A stretch of 64,000 bases of DNA from Collinsella sp. WCA1-178-WT-3 (M1) (GTDB taxonomy: Bacteria > Actinomycetota > Coriobacteriia > Coriobacteriales > Coriobacteriaceae): assembly GCF_009696325.1 (NCBI RefSeq), contig NZ_VUME01000004.1, forward strand, positions 100,534 through 164,533, in the 5' to 3' direction. This document shows positions 1-7,618 of the stretch, in pieces; the first letter of the stretch is position 1, and each line of letters opens with the position of its first letter. Both the position numbers and the translations under genes were made by a program. The notes below the pieces were generated by a model. The model searched no databases. It was not told the origin of the DNA and saw nothing but the letters and a program-made list of their open reading frames with translations.

Positions 1-190
1 CGGGGCAACCCTCAACACAGAACGGCTTCTTGCAGTTGAGGCAGCGCTCGGCCTCGGCCAGCGCCATCTCCTCGGTGAAGCCCTTGTCGACGGGGCGGAA
101 GTCGCAGGCGCGCTCGGCGGCCGGCTCCTCGTTATCGGGGGTGCGGGGCGACTTCATATCGGCAACGAAACGACCGTTAACTAGTGGCAT
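1..190 (-). CDS. nfnB: NADPH-dependent glutamate synthase small-subunit-like protein (NfnB type), N-terminal part
   Basis: The frame opens with ATG at 190-188 and runs off the left edge after 63 codons, so only the N-terminus is visible. It contains LNCKKPFCVEGCP, the cysteine-rich start of the [4Fe-4S] domain found in GltD/NfnB/PreT-type flavoproteins. The start overlaps the last 10 bases of nfnA, which indicates translational coupling. The alpha subunit just upstream makes this most likely the large subunit of an NADH-dependent reduced ferredoxin:NADP+ oxidoreductase. In that complex the large subunit carries two [4Fe-4S] clusters, an FAD and the NADPH site. The family call is seen in the sequence; the Nfn assignment rather than a GltD-like enzyme is inferred from the gene pair. 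Confidence 0.8.
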   Translation of the reverse strand, partial: MPLVNGRFVADMKSPRTPDNEEPAAERACDFRPVDKGFTEEMALAEAERCLNCKKPFCVEGCP

Positions 191-1020
191 GCGCAGCTCT
201 TTTCCTCATAGGCCTTGAGGGACTCGCCCTCTTCGGAACGGTAAGCGGCCTGGCGGGCACGAAGGTCATCCCAGTCGACCAGGGTGGCATCGAAGTCGGG
301 GCCGTCGACGCAAGCAAACTTGGTCACGCCGCCCACCTCGACGCGGCAGCAGCCGCACATACCGGTGCCGTCAACCATGATGGGGTTGAGCGACGCGGTG
401 ATGGGGGTGTCGTACTTCTGGGCGGTGAGGGTCGAGAACTTCATCATCGGAACGGGGCCGACGCAGAAGACCTGGCTCACGGCCTTGTCCTGCAGCAGGC
501 GCTCCAGCGGAGCGGTGACAACGCCCTGCTCGCCGTAGGAACCGTCGTCGGTGGTGATGTGGATGTGGTCCTCGTCGAGGAGCTCGCGGAACTGGTCCTC
601 CATGAGCAGGAGGTCCTTGGTGCGAGCGCCCATGATGGCGTGCACCTCGTGGCCGGTCTCGACCAGGTGCTTGGCGACCGGGAAGGCAATTGCCAGGCCG
701 ACGCCGCCGCCAATGACGGCGCAGGGGCCCTCGGCCATCTCGGTGGGAACGCCCAGCGGGCCCACGACGTCGCGCAGCGACTCGCCGGCCTCGTAGGTGG
801 AAAGCATCTCGGTGGTCTTGCCGATCACCATGAAGATGAACTCGACCCAGCCCTCGTCACCGTTCCAGCCGGCCAGGGTAAACGGGACACGCTCGCCCGT
901 CTCGTTGGCGCGAACCATGAGGAACTGTCCAGCGTGCGCATGCTTGGCGATTGCAGGCGCCTCGATGCGGAACTTGAACACCTTCTCCGAGAACTGCGTC
1001 TTCTCCAGGATCTTATACAT
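181..1020 (-). CDS. nfnA: Ferredoxin-NADP+ reductase subunit alpha (NfnA/SudB-type FAD-NAD [2Fe-2S] protein)
   Basis: The 279-residue protein has the ferredoxin-reductase fold. An N-terminal FAD-binding barrel carries RVPFTLAGWN, a Rossmann NAD-binding half begins at GGGVGLAIAFPVAKHL, and a C-terminal cluster motif GTGMCGCCRVEVGG is followed by FACVDGPDFDA, which is the [2Fe-2S] site of the PyrK/NfnA/SudB family. In Nfn complexes this subunit holds the NADH site and FAD, and with NfnB it bifurcates electrons between NADPH, ferredoxin and NAD. Length is normal for the family. A TATAAT-like -10 lies about 105 bases upstream (1131-1126, minus strand). The adjoining nfnB start overlaps its stop, so the two form an operon. 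A SudB-like alternative cannot be excluded from sequence alone. Confidence 0.85.
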   Translation of the reverse strand: MYKILEKTQFSEKVFKFRIEAPAIAKHAHAGQFLMVRANETGERVPFTLAGWNGDEGWVEFIFMVIGKTTEMLSTYEAGESLRDVVGPLGVPTEMAEGPCAVIGGGVGLAIAFPVAKHLVETGHEVHAIMGARTKDLLLMEDQFRELLDEDHIHITTDDGSYGEQGVVTAPLERLLQDKAVSQVFCVGPVPMMKFSTLTAQKYDTPITASLNPIMVDGTGMCGCCRVEVGGVTKFACVDGPDFDATLVDWDDLRARQAAYRSEEGESLKAYEEKSCACH

Positions 1021-1125
1021 AGAACCCCTCTCTTGTTAGGGCAACCGAACCGTGCCTCCACGGAAATGGACGGCAGCCCGAATAAAACCGTACGCGCACA
1101 GGCGTTGTGCAGACATACGGTGTAA

Positions 1126-1131
1126 ATTATA
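1126..1131 (-). promoter_or_regulatory. Candidate -10 box for the nfnAB operon
   Basis: The minus strand reads TATAAT exactly, about 105 bases before the nfnA start codon. I see no convincing TTGACA at the right distance, so this is a single-element call. Confidence 0.4.
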
Positions 1132-1200
1132 CCCTCATGGACATGTTGCTTACGTGTATCTTTGGCAGGCGGGAAAAGTGATCTAGCACAAAGAGGCAGG

Positions 1201-1360
1201 TTTATTTTGGCGGGTTTTATCAGATAAAACGACAAAAGGGGCCGGCCTTGCACATCGGTGAGGCCGGCCCCTTTTGGGGTGTTGGGTATGTATGTCGGCA
1301 CAGGGTTTATTGCGATGCGGCCGCTGCGGCGTTTTCGCATATAAAACCTGCCAAAATAAA
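1201..1360. repeat. 160-bp inverted-repeat element around a terminator hairpin
   Basis: TTTATTTTGGCGGGTTTTAT (1201-1220) is repeated in inverted form at 1341-1360 with 19 of 20 bases matching. The 120 bp between the arms contain the strong GC-rich hairpin annotated separately. The element fills the 359-bp gap between pth and nfnA; apart from the -10 candidate I see nothing else in that gap. Confidence 0.7.
1234..1281. terminator. Bidirectional rho-independent terminator
   Basis: Perfect 15-bp arms AAAAGGGGCCGGCCT (1234-1248) and AGGCCGGCCCCTTTT (1261-1275) enclose a 12-base loop. The A/T tails make it usable in both directions. On the minus strand it would end transcripts coming from pth. 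Confidence 0.8.
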
Positions 1361-1379
1361 CATCCCTTTTTGGTAGGTT

Positions 1380-2009
1380 TTAGTGCTTGCCGTTGGCAGA
1401 GGCGGAGCCGTTGACGTGGTCGCGGGCATAGATTACGCCGTGCACAATCGCCAGGCCGGCGGCGTCGGCGGCGCGGGCGCAGGTGTCCTGGAAGTCCTCG
1501 GCCTCGCGGGCGCGCAGCTGCTTGAGCACGTAGTCGGCGACAGCCATCTTGCCGGGAGGGTTGCCGATGCCGGTGCGGATGCGGCTAAAGTCGCGGCTGC
1601 CCATCTTGTCGATGATGGAACGCAGGCCGTTGTGGCCGGCGTGGCCGCCGCCCACCTTGACGCGCACGTCGCCGGCGGGAATGTCGAGCTCATCGTGGAT
1701 TACGAGCAGCTCCTCGGCCTTGATTTTGTACTCGCGGCAAAGCTTGGAGATGGGGCCGCCCGAGGTGTTCATGTACGACTGCGGCTTGACCAGCACAATC
1801 TGGCGCTTGCCGTCCTCTTCCTCTGGATCGTTGATGTTGATGAGCGCGACCTCGGCGCCGGCCTGGTTTTTCCAGTACGTGACGCCGGCCTGACGCGCCA
1901 GCTCGTCGATCGCCTTAAAGCCTGCGTTGTGGCGGGTCTCGGCATACTCATCGCCAGGGTTGCCAAGTCCGGCAACCATGCGAATCTTAAGCGGCTGTGC
2001 AGCTGCCAT
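1380..2009 (-). CDS. pth: Peptidyl-tRNA hydrolase
   Basis: This cytosolic enzyme cleaves the ester bond of peptidyl-tRNAs that drop off ribosomes, recycling the tRNA. The 209-residue sequence carries the family signature VAGLGNPGDEYAETRHNAGF near the N-terminus; H27 is the catalytic histidine and N17 the usual partner. Later conserved blocks are QSYMNTSGGP, LLVIHDELDIPAG and GGGHAGHNGLRSI, the tRNA- and peptide-binding loops. Length is slightly above the usual 190-195 because of a short basic and serine-rich tail. It is on the same strand as prs and glmU, a common actinobacterial grouping, but here an accessory gene and repeats separate it from prs. Confidence 0.96.
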   Translation of the reverse strand: MAAAQPLKIRMVAGLGNPGDEYAETRHNAGFKAIDELARQAGVTYWKNQAGAEVALININDPEEEDGKRQIVLVKPQSYMNTSGGPISKLCREYKIKAEELLVIHDELDIPAGDVRVKVGGGHAGHNGLRSIIDKMGSRDFSRIRTGIGNPPGKMAVADYVLKQLRAREAEDFQDTCARAADAAGLAIVHGVIYARDHVNGSASANGKH

Positions 2010-2357
2010 GTGCTTCCTTTCATCGATTTGTCGCCTGCTATGGTGAGCGACCCCGTTGCTGCTGTCAAATGGAGGGTGATTGAGGCCGCATGAGGGCGTT
2101 TGGACAGTCGTCAGAAGCCGGGATGGACAGTTAGTTCAGATTTGTATAAACCAAGAGATCTTTGACTGCCAAAATCGGGGCTACGGAACTGTCACGGCGC
2201 TTTGGGGAGCACAATTTGTGCTATTTCAGATCTTTTGAGTCTTCAAATGAGGTGATTGGCGCCGGGATGGCGGCAAACTACCTCGAAATGAGCCGTCTGT
2301 TTATACAAATCTGAACTAACTGTCCAGCCATGCTCGGTAACACTGGGTAAAAGTCTT
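2010..2357. other. Gene-free stretch holding the first bracketing repeat
   Basis: The only structure I see in these 348 bases is the 203-bp inverted-repeat element at 2124-2326. Neither strand has a credible ORF or RNA gene. Confidence 0.5.
2124..2326. repeat. MITE-like element, 28-bp terminal inverted repeats (copy 1)
   Basis: A 28-base arm at 2124-2151, beginning TGGACAGTTAGTTCAG, is repeated perfectly in inverted orientation at 2299-2326. The 147-bp interior has no ORF. A second element with the same arms and nearly the same span lies at 3651-3854. I could not find an obvious target-site duplication. Confidence 0.8.
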
Positions 2358-3485
2358 TTAGACCGGCGCGAGGCCGATTCCGGCCCGCAGGGCGTTGAGC
2401 CAGGCGGCCTGACGCTTGCGATAACCCTTGATGCGGTAGCGGAATCGAACTCCCGCAAGTCGATGCATCGTCTGGGCGAAGGCTTCGAGTGCAACAAGGT
2501 CCTTCATTTGGTCACGATTGATAACCAGGACGTGGATACCCATGGCCTTAAGGCCATTGTTGCGATTGCCATCGTGGATGCGAGCGTTTTGAAGCTCATG
2601 TCCAATTCCGTTGTATTCGTTGTCGACTCCGGCGGCTGGGCAATATAAGTCGCAGATGGCGTAGGGGATGCCCGAGGACATGTTGACCGCAAGGGTGTCG
2701 AAATCGACTCGATAGTTGAGCAGCAGGCCTCCCATGGGCAGGCTGCAACACCCGAATCCGCCAAAGCGCATGGGTGCGCCCAGGACAGCGAACATCAATG
2801 ATTCCGCTGGGGATGCGGATCCGGCCCGGGCGAGTTTGATAGCTGTGCGAAACGAGGCGTAGGAACTACTTTTGGCAAACCGTGCGACCGCCTCGAGCTC
2901 TTCGATGGTTGTGGCGGGCTCGCATTTGTAGTGTGCCTGTTCGTAGCGGGTTTCGGCTTGCTTTTCGGGTGTCGGTTGGTCGCCCTGGCAATCGAGATCG
3001 TCCATCGTTTCGAAGCTGTTGGCCTCGGGCCACGTGTCGTCGTAGGCGATGGGGTAAGTTGCTTCGGGCGGAAGTGAGTAGGTTCCGAGCAGTTCCATGA
3101 GAAGCATCAAGGTTTTGGCAACCGATTCATTTTTGGAACAAAGCATGGCCGTCATGGCGGGAGACGTTGCGTAGATGTCGGCTTCGATGTGCATGATCGC
3201 GCCCTGGGGGAGAGGGGCGGTGATGGTGTGCTGGAGGAGCCGTCCGTCGGGCCGTCTGTTGCTGCCGCTCGCAACAAAGAGGTCTAGACGCTCGGAGTCG
3301 TCTTCGCTCCAGGCGTCAAGTATTGCAAGGGCCGCAAAGTCTATGGCGTCCTTGTTCGGAACGCAACCTACGAGGGCTTGTGTCTGTTGCTCGTCATCGA
3401 TGGCGTCCCAGGGAAGGGCGGAGTACGCCCGTCGAGCGCGGCGAATTGCGCGGAGGGCGGAGAGGTGTGAAATTACGGTTGTCAT
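2358..3485 (-). CDS. Uncharacterised protein with a C-terminal DUF559/VSR-like nuclease-fold domain
   Basis: The 375-residue protein has an N-terminal part rich in short helices (SHLSALRAIRRARRAY) that resembles the DNA-binding front of AbiEi-like proteins. Its C-terminal part looks like a DUF559/very-short-patch-repair nuclease fold: CDLYCPAAGVDNEYNG, then GHE, then a basic N..R.NGLKAMGIHVLVIN stretch. The Asp of CDLY and the Glu of NEYNG are the likely PD-(D/E)XK acids. No clear Shine-Dalgarno is visible, and a TTATAG just before the ATG suggests a leaderless message. Two MITE-like elements with identical arms bracket the gene (2124-2326 and 3651-3854), which points to acquisition as a unit. 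The fold call is by eye. A role in DNA processing, defence or type IV toxin-antitoxin-like regulation is inference only. Confidence 0.5.
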   Translation of the reverse strand: MTTVISHLSALRAIRRARRAYSALPWDAIDDEQQTQALVGCVPNKDAIDFAALAILDAWSEDDSERLDLFVASGSNRRPDGRLLQHTITAPLPQGAIMHIEADIYATSPAMTAMLCSKNESVAKTLMLLMELLGTYSLPPEATYPIAYDDTWPEANSFETMDDLDCQGDQPTPEKQAETRYEQAHYKCEPATTIEELEAVARFAKSSSYASFRTAIKLARAGSASPAESLMFAVLGAPMRFGGFGCCSLPMGGLLLNYRVDFDTLAVNMSSGIPYAICDLYCPAAGVDNEYNGIGHELQNARIHDGNRNNGLKAMGIHVLVINRDQMKDLVALEAFAQTMHRLAGVRFRYRIKGYRKRQAAWLNALRAGIGLAPV

Positions 3486-3650
3486 AGCTATAAGGTACTA
3501 AGCCGTTGGCGAAATGATATGGCCGTGCCGTTCTTTTCGCTCAAAGGGGCGTCGCGCGCCGCGGGCGGTAACGACATCATACGGAATGCCTTGGAAAAGT
3601 GGAGAATGGAGTGATGGGTTGGCCTTGGAGGCATCTACTGAGATGGGTGC

Positions 3651-3854
3651 TGGACAGTTAGTTCAGATTTGTACAAGGCGACCGGGGTGTATTGCCGTTG
3701 TTGAAGGACTCGGTGGGCAAAATGGGGCCAATGGCATGGTGAAGAGATCCATGGGAGGAGGAATCGGGCGGAATTATGCCGGCAAGAGAGCTTTCGATAC
3801 ATTAAATGGCCCAAACGAATGCCCAAATTAATACAAATCTGAACTAACTGTCCA
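3651..3854. repeat. MITE-like element, same terminal repeats (copy 2)
   Basis: The left arm TGGACAGTTAGTTCAG (3651 onward) and its inverted partner ending at 3854 match copy 1 over about 23 bases. The span of 204 bp is almost identical to copy 1 (203 bp), yet the interiors do not align in either orientation. Together with the terminator at 3875-3910 it accounts for most of the gene-free stretch 3486-3941; I see nothing in 3486-3650. Confidence 0.75.
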
Positions 3855-3874
3855 AGGCGGGTTATCGAGGGGCA

Positions 3875-3910
3875 GAAAAAAGGGTCGGAAGCGAGCCTCC
3901 GACCCTTTAA
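3875..3910 (-). terminator. Terminator of prs
   Basis: On the minus strand AAAGGGTCGGAGGC pairs with the later CTTCCGACCCTTT and is followed by six T residues, about 35 bases after the prs stop codon. Confidence 0.85.
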
Positions 3911-3941
3911 AAACACCAAAGATGATGCGCTGCGCGCTGGA

Positions 3942-4928
3942 TTACAGCGCGAAGTCGCCGCCGACGAGCGTGGAGACGGGCTCCTCGTGGTAAACGGCAG
4001 AGATGGCCTCGGCGAACTCCTCGGCGACCGAGATGGTCTTGATCTTGCCGCCAACCTCGACGGGGATGGCATCGGTGACGAGGCACTCGACGATGGGGGC
4101 GTCGTTCAGGCGCTCGATGGCCGGGCCCGAGAAGATGCCGTGGGTGGCGCACACGTAGATGTCGCCGGCACCCATGGCCTTGAGCTCCTTGACGTTGGCG
4201 CACAGGGTGCCAGCGGTGTCGATCATGTCGTCATTGATGATGCAGGTCTTGCCCTTGATGTCACCGATGATGCCCATGACCTCGGCGGCGTTGTGGCGCG
4301 GACGGCCCTTGTGGGCGATGGCGAGGCTGCAGCCGAGCATGTCGGAGAGCTTCTTGGCAGCTTTGGCGCGACCCACGTCGGGGGAGACGACAACCAGGTT
4401 GTCGGTGTCGAAGTGCATGTCGTTGTAGTACTGGCCAAACAGCGGCAGTGCAGACAGGTGGTTAACCGGGATATCGAAGAAACCCTGAATCTGGCCCTGA
4501 TGCAGGTCGAGGGTGATGATGCGGTTGACGCCAGCGCGCTCGAGCAGGTTGGCGACGAGGCGGGCGGTGATGGGCTCGCGCGGGCCGGCCTTGCGGTCCT
4601 GGCGGGCATAGCCGTAGTGGGTGATGACGGCGGTGATGGAGCGGGCGGATGCGCGCTTGGCAGCGTCGGTGGCGATGAGCAGCTCCATGAGCATGTCGTT
4701 GACGTTGCCGCCGGCCACGGACTGAATCAGGAAGACGTCGGCGCCGCGGACGGTCTCGTCGTAGCGGGCGTAAATCTCACCGTTGGCGAACTGCTTTAGC
4801 GTAAGGCCCGAAAGCTCGACCCCAAGGTACTCAGCGATCTTCTGAGCGAGGGGACGGTTGGAGGAACCGGAATACACGCGGATGGACTTGCGCATATTCT
4901 CCGACTTCTCGGGATCATTAATCGGCAT
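3942..4928 (-). CDS. prs: Ribose-phosphate pyrophosphokinase
   Basis: The enzyme makes PRPP from ribose 5-phosphate and ATP, feeding purine, pyrimidine, histidine, tryptophan and NAD synthesis. The 328-residue protein shows the class I blocks: FANGEIYARYDETVRG near residue 50, ITHYGYARQDRKAGPREPI (flexible and ATP-binding loop), LDLHQGQIQGFFDIPVNHL, VVVSPDVGRAKAAKKLSDML (PRPP/regulatory region), and CIINDDMIDTAGTLC, the PRPP-binding loop. A good Shine-Dalgarno AAGGAGAAGGG precedes the ATG at 4928, and a TACAAT -10-like box lies about 50 bases upstream (4980-4975). It follows glmU on the same strand, the usual glmU-prs order of actinobacteria, but the terminator between them suggests partly separate expression. 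Confidence 0.97.
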   Translation of the reverse strand: MPINDPEKSENMRKSIRVYSGSSNRPLAQKIAEYLGVELSGLTLKQFANGEIYARYDETVRGADVFLIQSVAGGNVNDMLMELLIATDAAKRASARSITAVITHYGYARQDRKAGPREPITARLVANLLERAGVNRIITLDLHQGQIQGFFDIPVNHLSALPLFGQYYNDMHFDTDNLVVVSPDVGRAKAAKKLSDMLGCSLAIAHKGRPRHNAAEVMGIIGDIKGKTCIINDDMIDTAGTLCANVKELKAMGAGDIYVCATHGIFSGPAIERLNDAPIVECLVTDAIPVEVGGKIKTISVAEEFAEAISAVYHEEPVSTLVGGDFAL

Positions 4929-5070
4929 TACCCTTCTCCTTTATATATCGAATGCCATATAGATGCCTTGTTGCATTGTAACCGCGCGGCGGGGTTTATC
5001 GGGTCTTGATAACGTCTTTACCGTCAACGGACACGAACCGACCACTCATCCGGTCGCGCAGGTCAGCATA

Positions 5071-5106
5071 GAAAAAGGAGCCATCCCCATGGGAACAGCT
5101 CCTTAG
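5071..5106 (-). terminator. Terminator between glmU and prs
   Basis: Minus-strand AAGGAGCTGTTCCCATG folds back on GGGGATGGCTCCTT and ends in TTTTT, 16 bases after the glmU stop. Confidence 0.8.
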
Positions 5107-5121
5107 ATGCTTGGTAAAACG

Positions 5122-6534
5122 TTATACCTCGTCGTCCTCGTGCAGACGGCGGCGATAATCGGCGGCCCAGCCCTCAATATTTACCTGACGGGCGCGGCCC
5201 AGGCCGAGTGCGTCAGCCGGGACCGGCTCGGTGATGACGGAGCCGGCGGCCACGAGTGCGCCGTCGCCGATCTGGGCGGGCGCGACCATCATGGTGTCGG
5301 AACCGATGAAGGCATCCTTGCCGATGACGGTCTTGTGCTTGTGCACGCCGTCGTAGTTGCAGGTGATGGAGCCCGCGCCCACGTTGACGCCGGAACCCAT
5401 GGTGGTGTCGCCGATGTAGGACAGGTGCGGTACCTTGGAGCCCTCGCCGATCGTGGACTTCTTGATCTCCACGTGTGTGCCGGCCTTGGAGCCATCGAGC
5501 ATGTGGGTGCCCGGGCGCAGGTAGGCGCGAGGGCCGCAGTCGACGCCGTTCTCGATGACAGCCTCGATGGCGATGGTCTCATCGATGGTGCAGCCGCTGC
5601 CAACGGTGGTGTCGGTGAGGCGGCTGTTGGGGCCGAGCTGGCACTCCTCACCCACGGTGACGTGGCCGATCAGATGCGTCTGCGGCCACACGACGGTGTC
5701 GCGGCCGATGACGGCGTCGGGGCCGATCCAGGCCTGCGTGGGGTCGATGAAGGTAACGCCCTCGGCCATCCAGTGCTCGTTGATGCGGTCGCGCGCGATA
5801 GCGGTGAGTTGCGCGAGCTGGATCCGGCTGTTGACGCCCAGGCCGTCGCGGTAGTCGTCGCAGTGGAAGATGGAGACTGCCTGGCCGTGGCCCTTGAGAA
5901 TCTCGAGCATGTCGGGCAGGTAGTACTCGGACTGCGCGTTGTCGTTGCCGATCTCGCTGATGTGGGCGGCGAGCTGCGCGCCGTCGAAGGCGTAGCAGCC
6001 GGCGTTGCACTCGAGCAGCGTGGCGGCCTGCTCGGGCGTGCAGTCCTTCTGCTCGATGATGCGCTCGATCTGACCGTCGGCGCCCAGCTTGATGCGGCCG
6101 TAGCCAAAGGGATCGGGCGGGGTCATGGTCATGACGGTGCAGGCGAGCTCGCCGCCGGCGACGGTCTGCGCGAACTTGGCGACGGTGTCGGCGGTGATGA
6201 GCGGCAGGTCGCCGTTGAGCACGACGACGGGGCCTTGCATGATGCCGCATGCCTCGAGCGCGACCTTTACGGCGTGGCCGGTGCCCAGGCGCTCGGTCTG
6301 TTCGACGCACTCGACCTTGGTGGCGCTGTTGGCGTAGGCGCCGTCGATAAGGGCGCGCATCTCGTCGGCGTGGCTGCCGATGACGACCACGACGCGGCTG
6401 CAGCCGGCCTTGATGGTGGCGTCGACGATCCACTGGACCATGGGCTTGCCCAGGATCTTGTGCGAAACCTTGCAGTGGTTCGACTTCATGCGGGTGCCCT
6501 CGCCGGCGGCGAGGATAATTGCGGTTGCGTCCAT
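5122..6534 (-). CDS. glmU: Bifunctional GlcNAc-1-P uridyltransferase / glucosamine-1-P acetyltransferase
   Basis: GlmU makes UDP-GlcNAc, the precursor of peptidoglycan and surface glycans. I start it at ATG 6534 (MDATAIILAAGEGTRM), which has AGGAG at proper spacing; the open frame continues upstream but encodes nothing family-like. This gives 470 residues against a usual 450-480. The N-terminal pyrophosphorylase domain has LAAGEGTRM, the Lys-containing KVSHKILGKP and LNGDLPLI. The C-terminal left-handed beta-helix has RPGTHMLDGSKAGTHVEIK, VPHLSYIGD and NYDGVHKHKT, the acetyl-CoA/active-site region. A terminator follows, then prs. All expected catalytic blocks are present. Confidence 0.97.
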   Translation of the reverse strand: MDATAIILAAGEGTRMKSNHCKVSHKILGKPMVQWIVDATIKAGCSRVVVVIGSHADEMRALIDGAYANSATKVECVEQTERLGTGHAVKVALEACGIMQGPVVVLNGDLPLITADTVAKFAQTVAGGELACTVMTMTPPDPFGYGRIKLGADGQIERIIEQKDCTPEQAATLLECNAGCYAFDGAQLAAHISEIGNDNAQSEYYLPDMLEILKGHGQAVSIFHCDDYRDGLGVNSRIQLAQLTAIARDRINEHWMAEGVTFIDPTQAWIGPDAVIGRDTVVWPQTHLIGHVTVGEECQLGPNSRLTDTTVGSGCTIDETIAIEAVIENGVDCGPRAYLRPGTHMLDGSKAGTHVEIKKSTIGEGSKVPHLSYIGDTTMGSGVNVGAGSITCNYDGVHKHKTVIGKDAFIGSDTMMVAPAQIGDGALVAAGSVITEPVPADALGLGRARQVNIEGWAADYRRRLHEDDEV

Positions 6535-6718
6535 GTGATCTCCTGTTACGTTATAGAGACGTGTGTTTGGAAACGATACACGGCGCAATATGATACCGCA
6601 GGCATATGATGAGCGCGTAACGATTGGCGCATGGCGGCCGATGTCGGTTCCGCCGGCGTGACGTTTGCGCTGGTTGTGCATGGCAGCGGCACTGCGGCGT
6701 TGGCGTTTGAGCGAGGGG

Positions 6719-7618
6719 ATGGGGGTGTCCGTGGATATCATGCGAGAGGAATCGGGCAACGAACCCGTCGCGGCATTCTCGATGTCGCATCCGGCGGTGC
6801 CGGCGCTCTACATGGTGCTGACGCTGGGGCTCACCATGTTCTCGATGCAACCGGTGCTGCTTGCGCTGTCGCTTGCGGGCGGGCTGGCGTATGGGTTTGC
6901 GACGCGCGGCGTCGCACGCACGTTGGGGGCGCTTCGCTGGCAGCTGCCGGTGATTTTGATTATCGCGGTGCTCAACCCGTTATTTAGCGCTTCGGGCTCG
7001 ACGGAACTGTTCCGTATTGGCATGCGTGCGGTGTATCTGGAGAGCATGGTATACGGCCTGTGCATGGGCGGGCTGTTTGTGGCGAGCGTGCTGTGGTTTG
7101 AGGCCGCGGCGTCCATGCTTAGCTACGACAGGGTGCTTGCGCTTTTGGGTAACATCGCGCCGGTGATCGCGCTCATGATCTCGATGTGTATGCGGCTTAT
7201 CCCGCAGTTTTTGCGTCGCGGTCGCACGGTGCTGGCGGTGCAGGATGCGATTGATGTGCCGGGCCGCGCGCCGGCCGACCCCGTGCGTTCGCGCCTACGG
7301 GCATCGAGCGTGTTGATGGGCTGGGGCATGGAAGATTCGCTGGAGCGTGCGGACGCCATGCGCTCCCGTGGGTGGGGCGCCGCGGCGCGTCGCACGACGT
7401 ACGCGCGGTATCGGCTGGCGCGCGGCGACGTTGCCGCGTTGGTTGGGCTTGCGCTGTTTGGCGTGGCCACGGCGGCAGTGGCGTGGACCGCGACGATGCA
7501 GTATTCGTTTTACCCGCAGCTTTCGGTGCCAGCGCCGTGGCCTGGCTATGTTGTATACGCGACCTGGATGGCGCTGCCCTGCGTGCTGCATGCGATTGAC
7601 GAGAAGAGGTTTGGCTGA
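6719..7618 (+). CDS. ecfT: Energy-coupling factor transporter transmembrane protein (EcfT/CbiQ family)
   Basis: EcfT is the scaffold that couples the ATPases of an ECF importer to its substrate-binding S component. The protein has hydrophobic segments from about residue 20 (ALYMVLTLGLTMFSM) through the C-terminus. It also has the two cytoplasmic coupling-helix motifs typical of the family, seen here as IDVPGRAPADPVRSRL and ADAMRSRGWG. I start it at ATG 6719; GTG 6725 has better spacing to the GAGGGG ribosome site and is an equally good choice. The stop overlaps the next start (TGATG). It is the first gene of a tight three-gene operon. Confidence 0.85.
   Translation: MGVSVDIMREESGNEPVAAFSMSHPAVPALYMVLTLGLTMFSMQPVLLALSLAGGLAYGFATRGVARTLGALRWQLPVILIIAVLNPLFSASGSTELFRIGMRAVYLESMVYGLCMGGLFVASVLWFEAAASMLSYDRVLALLGNIAPVIALMISMCMRLIPQFLRRGRTVLAVQDAIDVPGRAPADPVRSRLRASSVLMGWGMEDSLERADAMRSRGWGAAARRTTYARYRLARGDVAALVGLALFGVATAAVAWTATMQYSFYPQLSVPAPWPGYVVYATWMALPCVLHAIDEKRFG

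Noticed and set aside
5122..6759. Longer glmU start at 6759
   Set aside because: The extra 75 residues are low-complexity and basic, and the ATG at 6534 has a good ribosome site and the exact family N-terminus.
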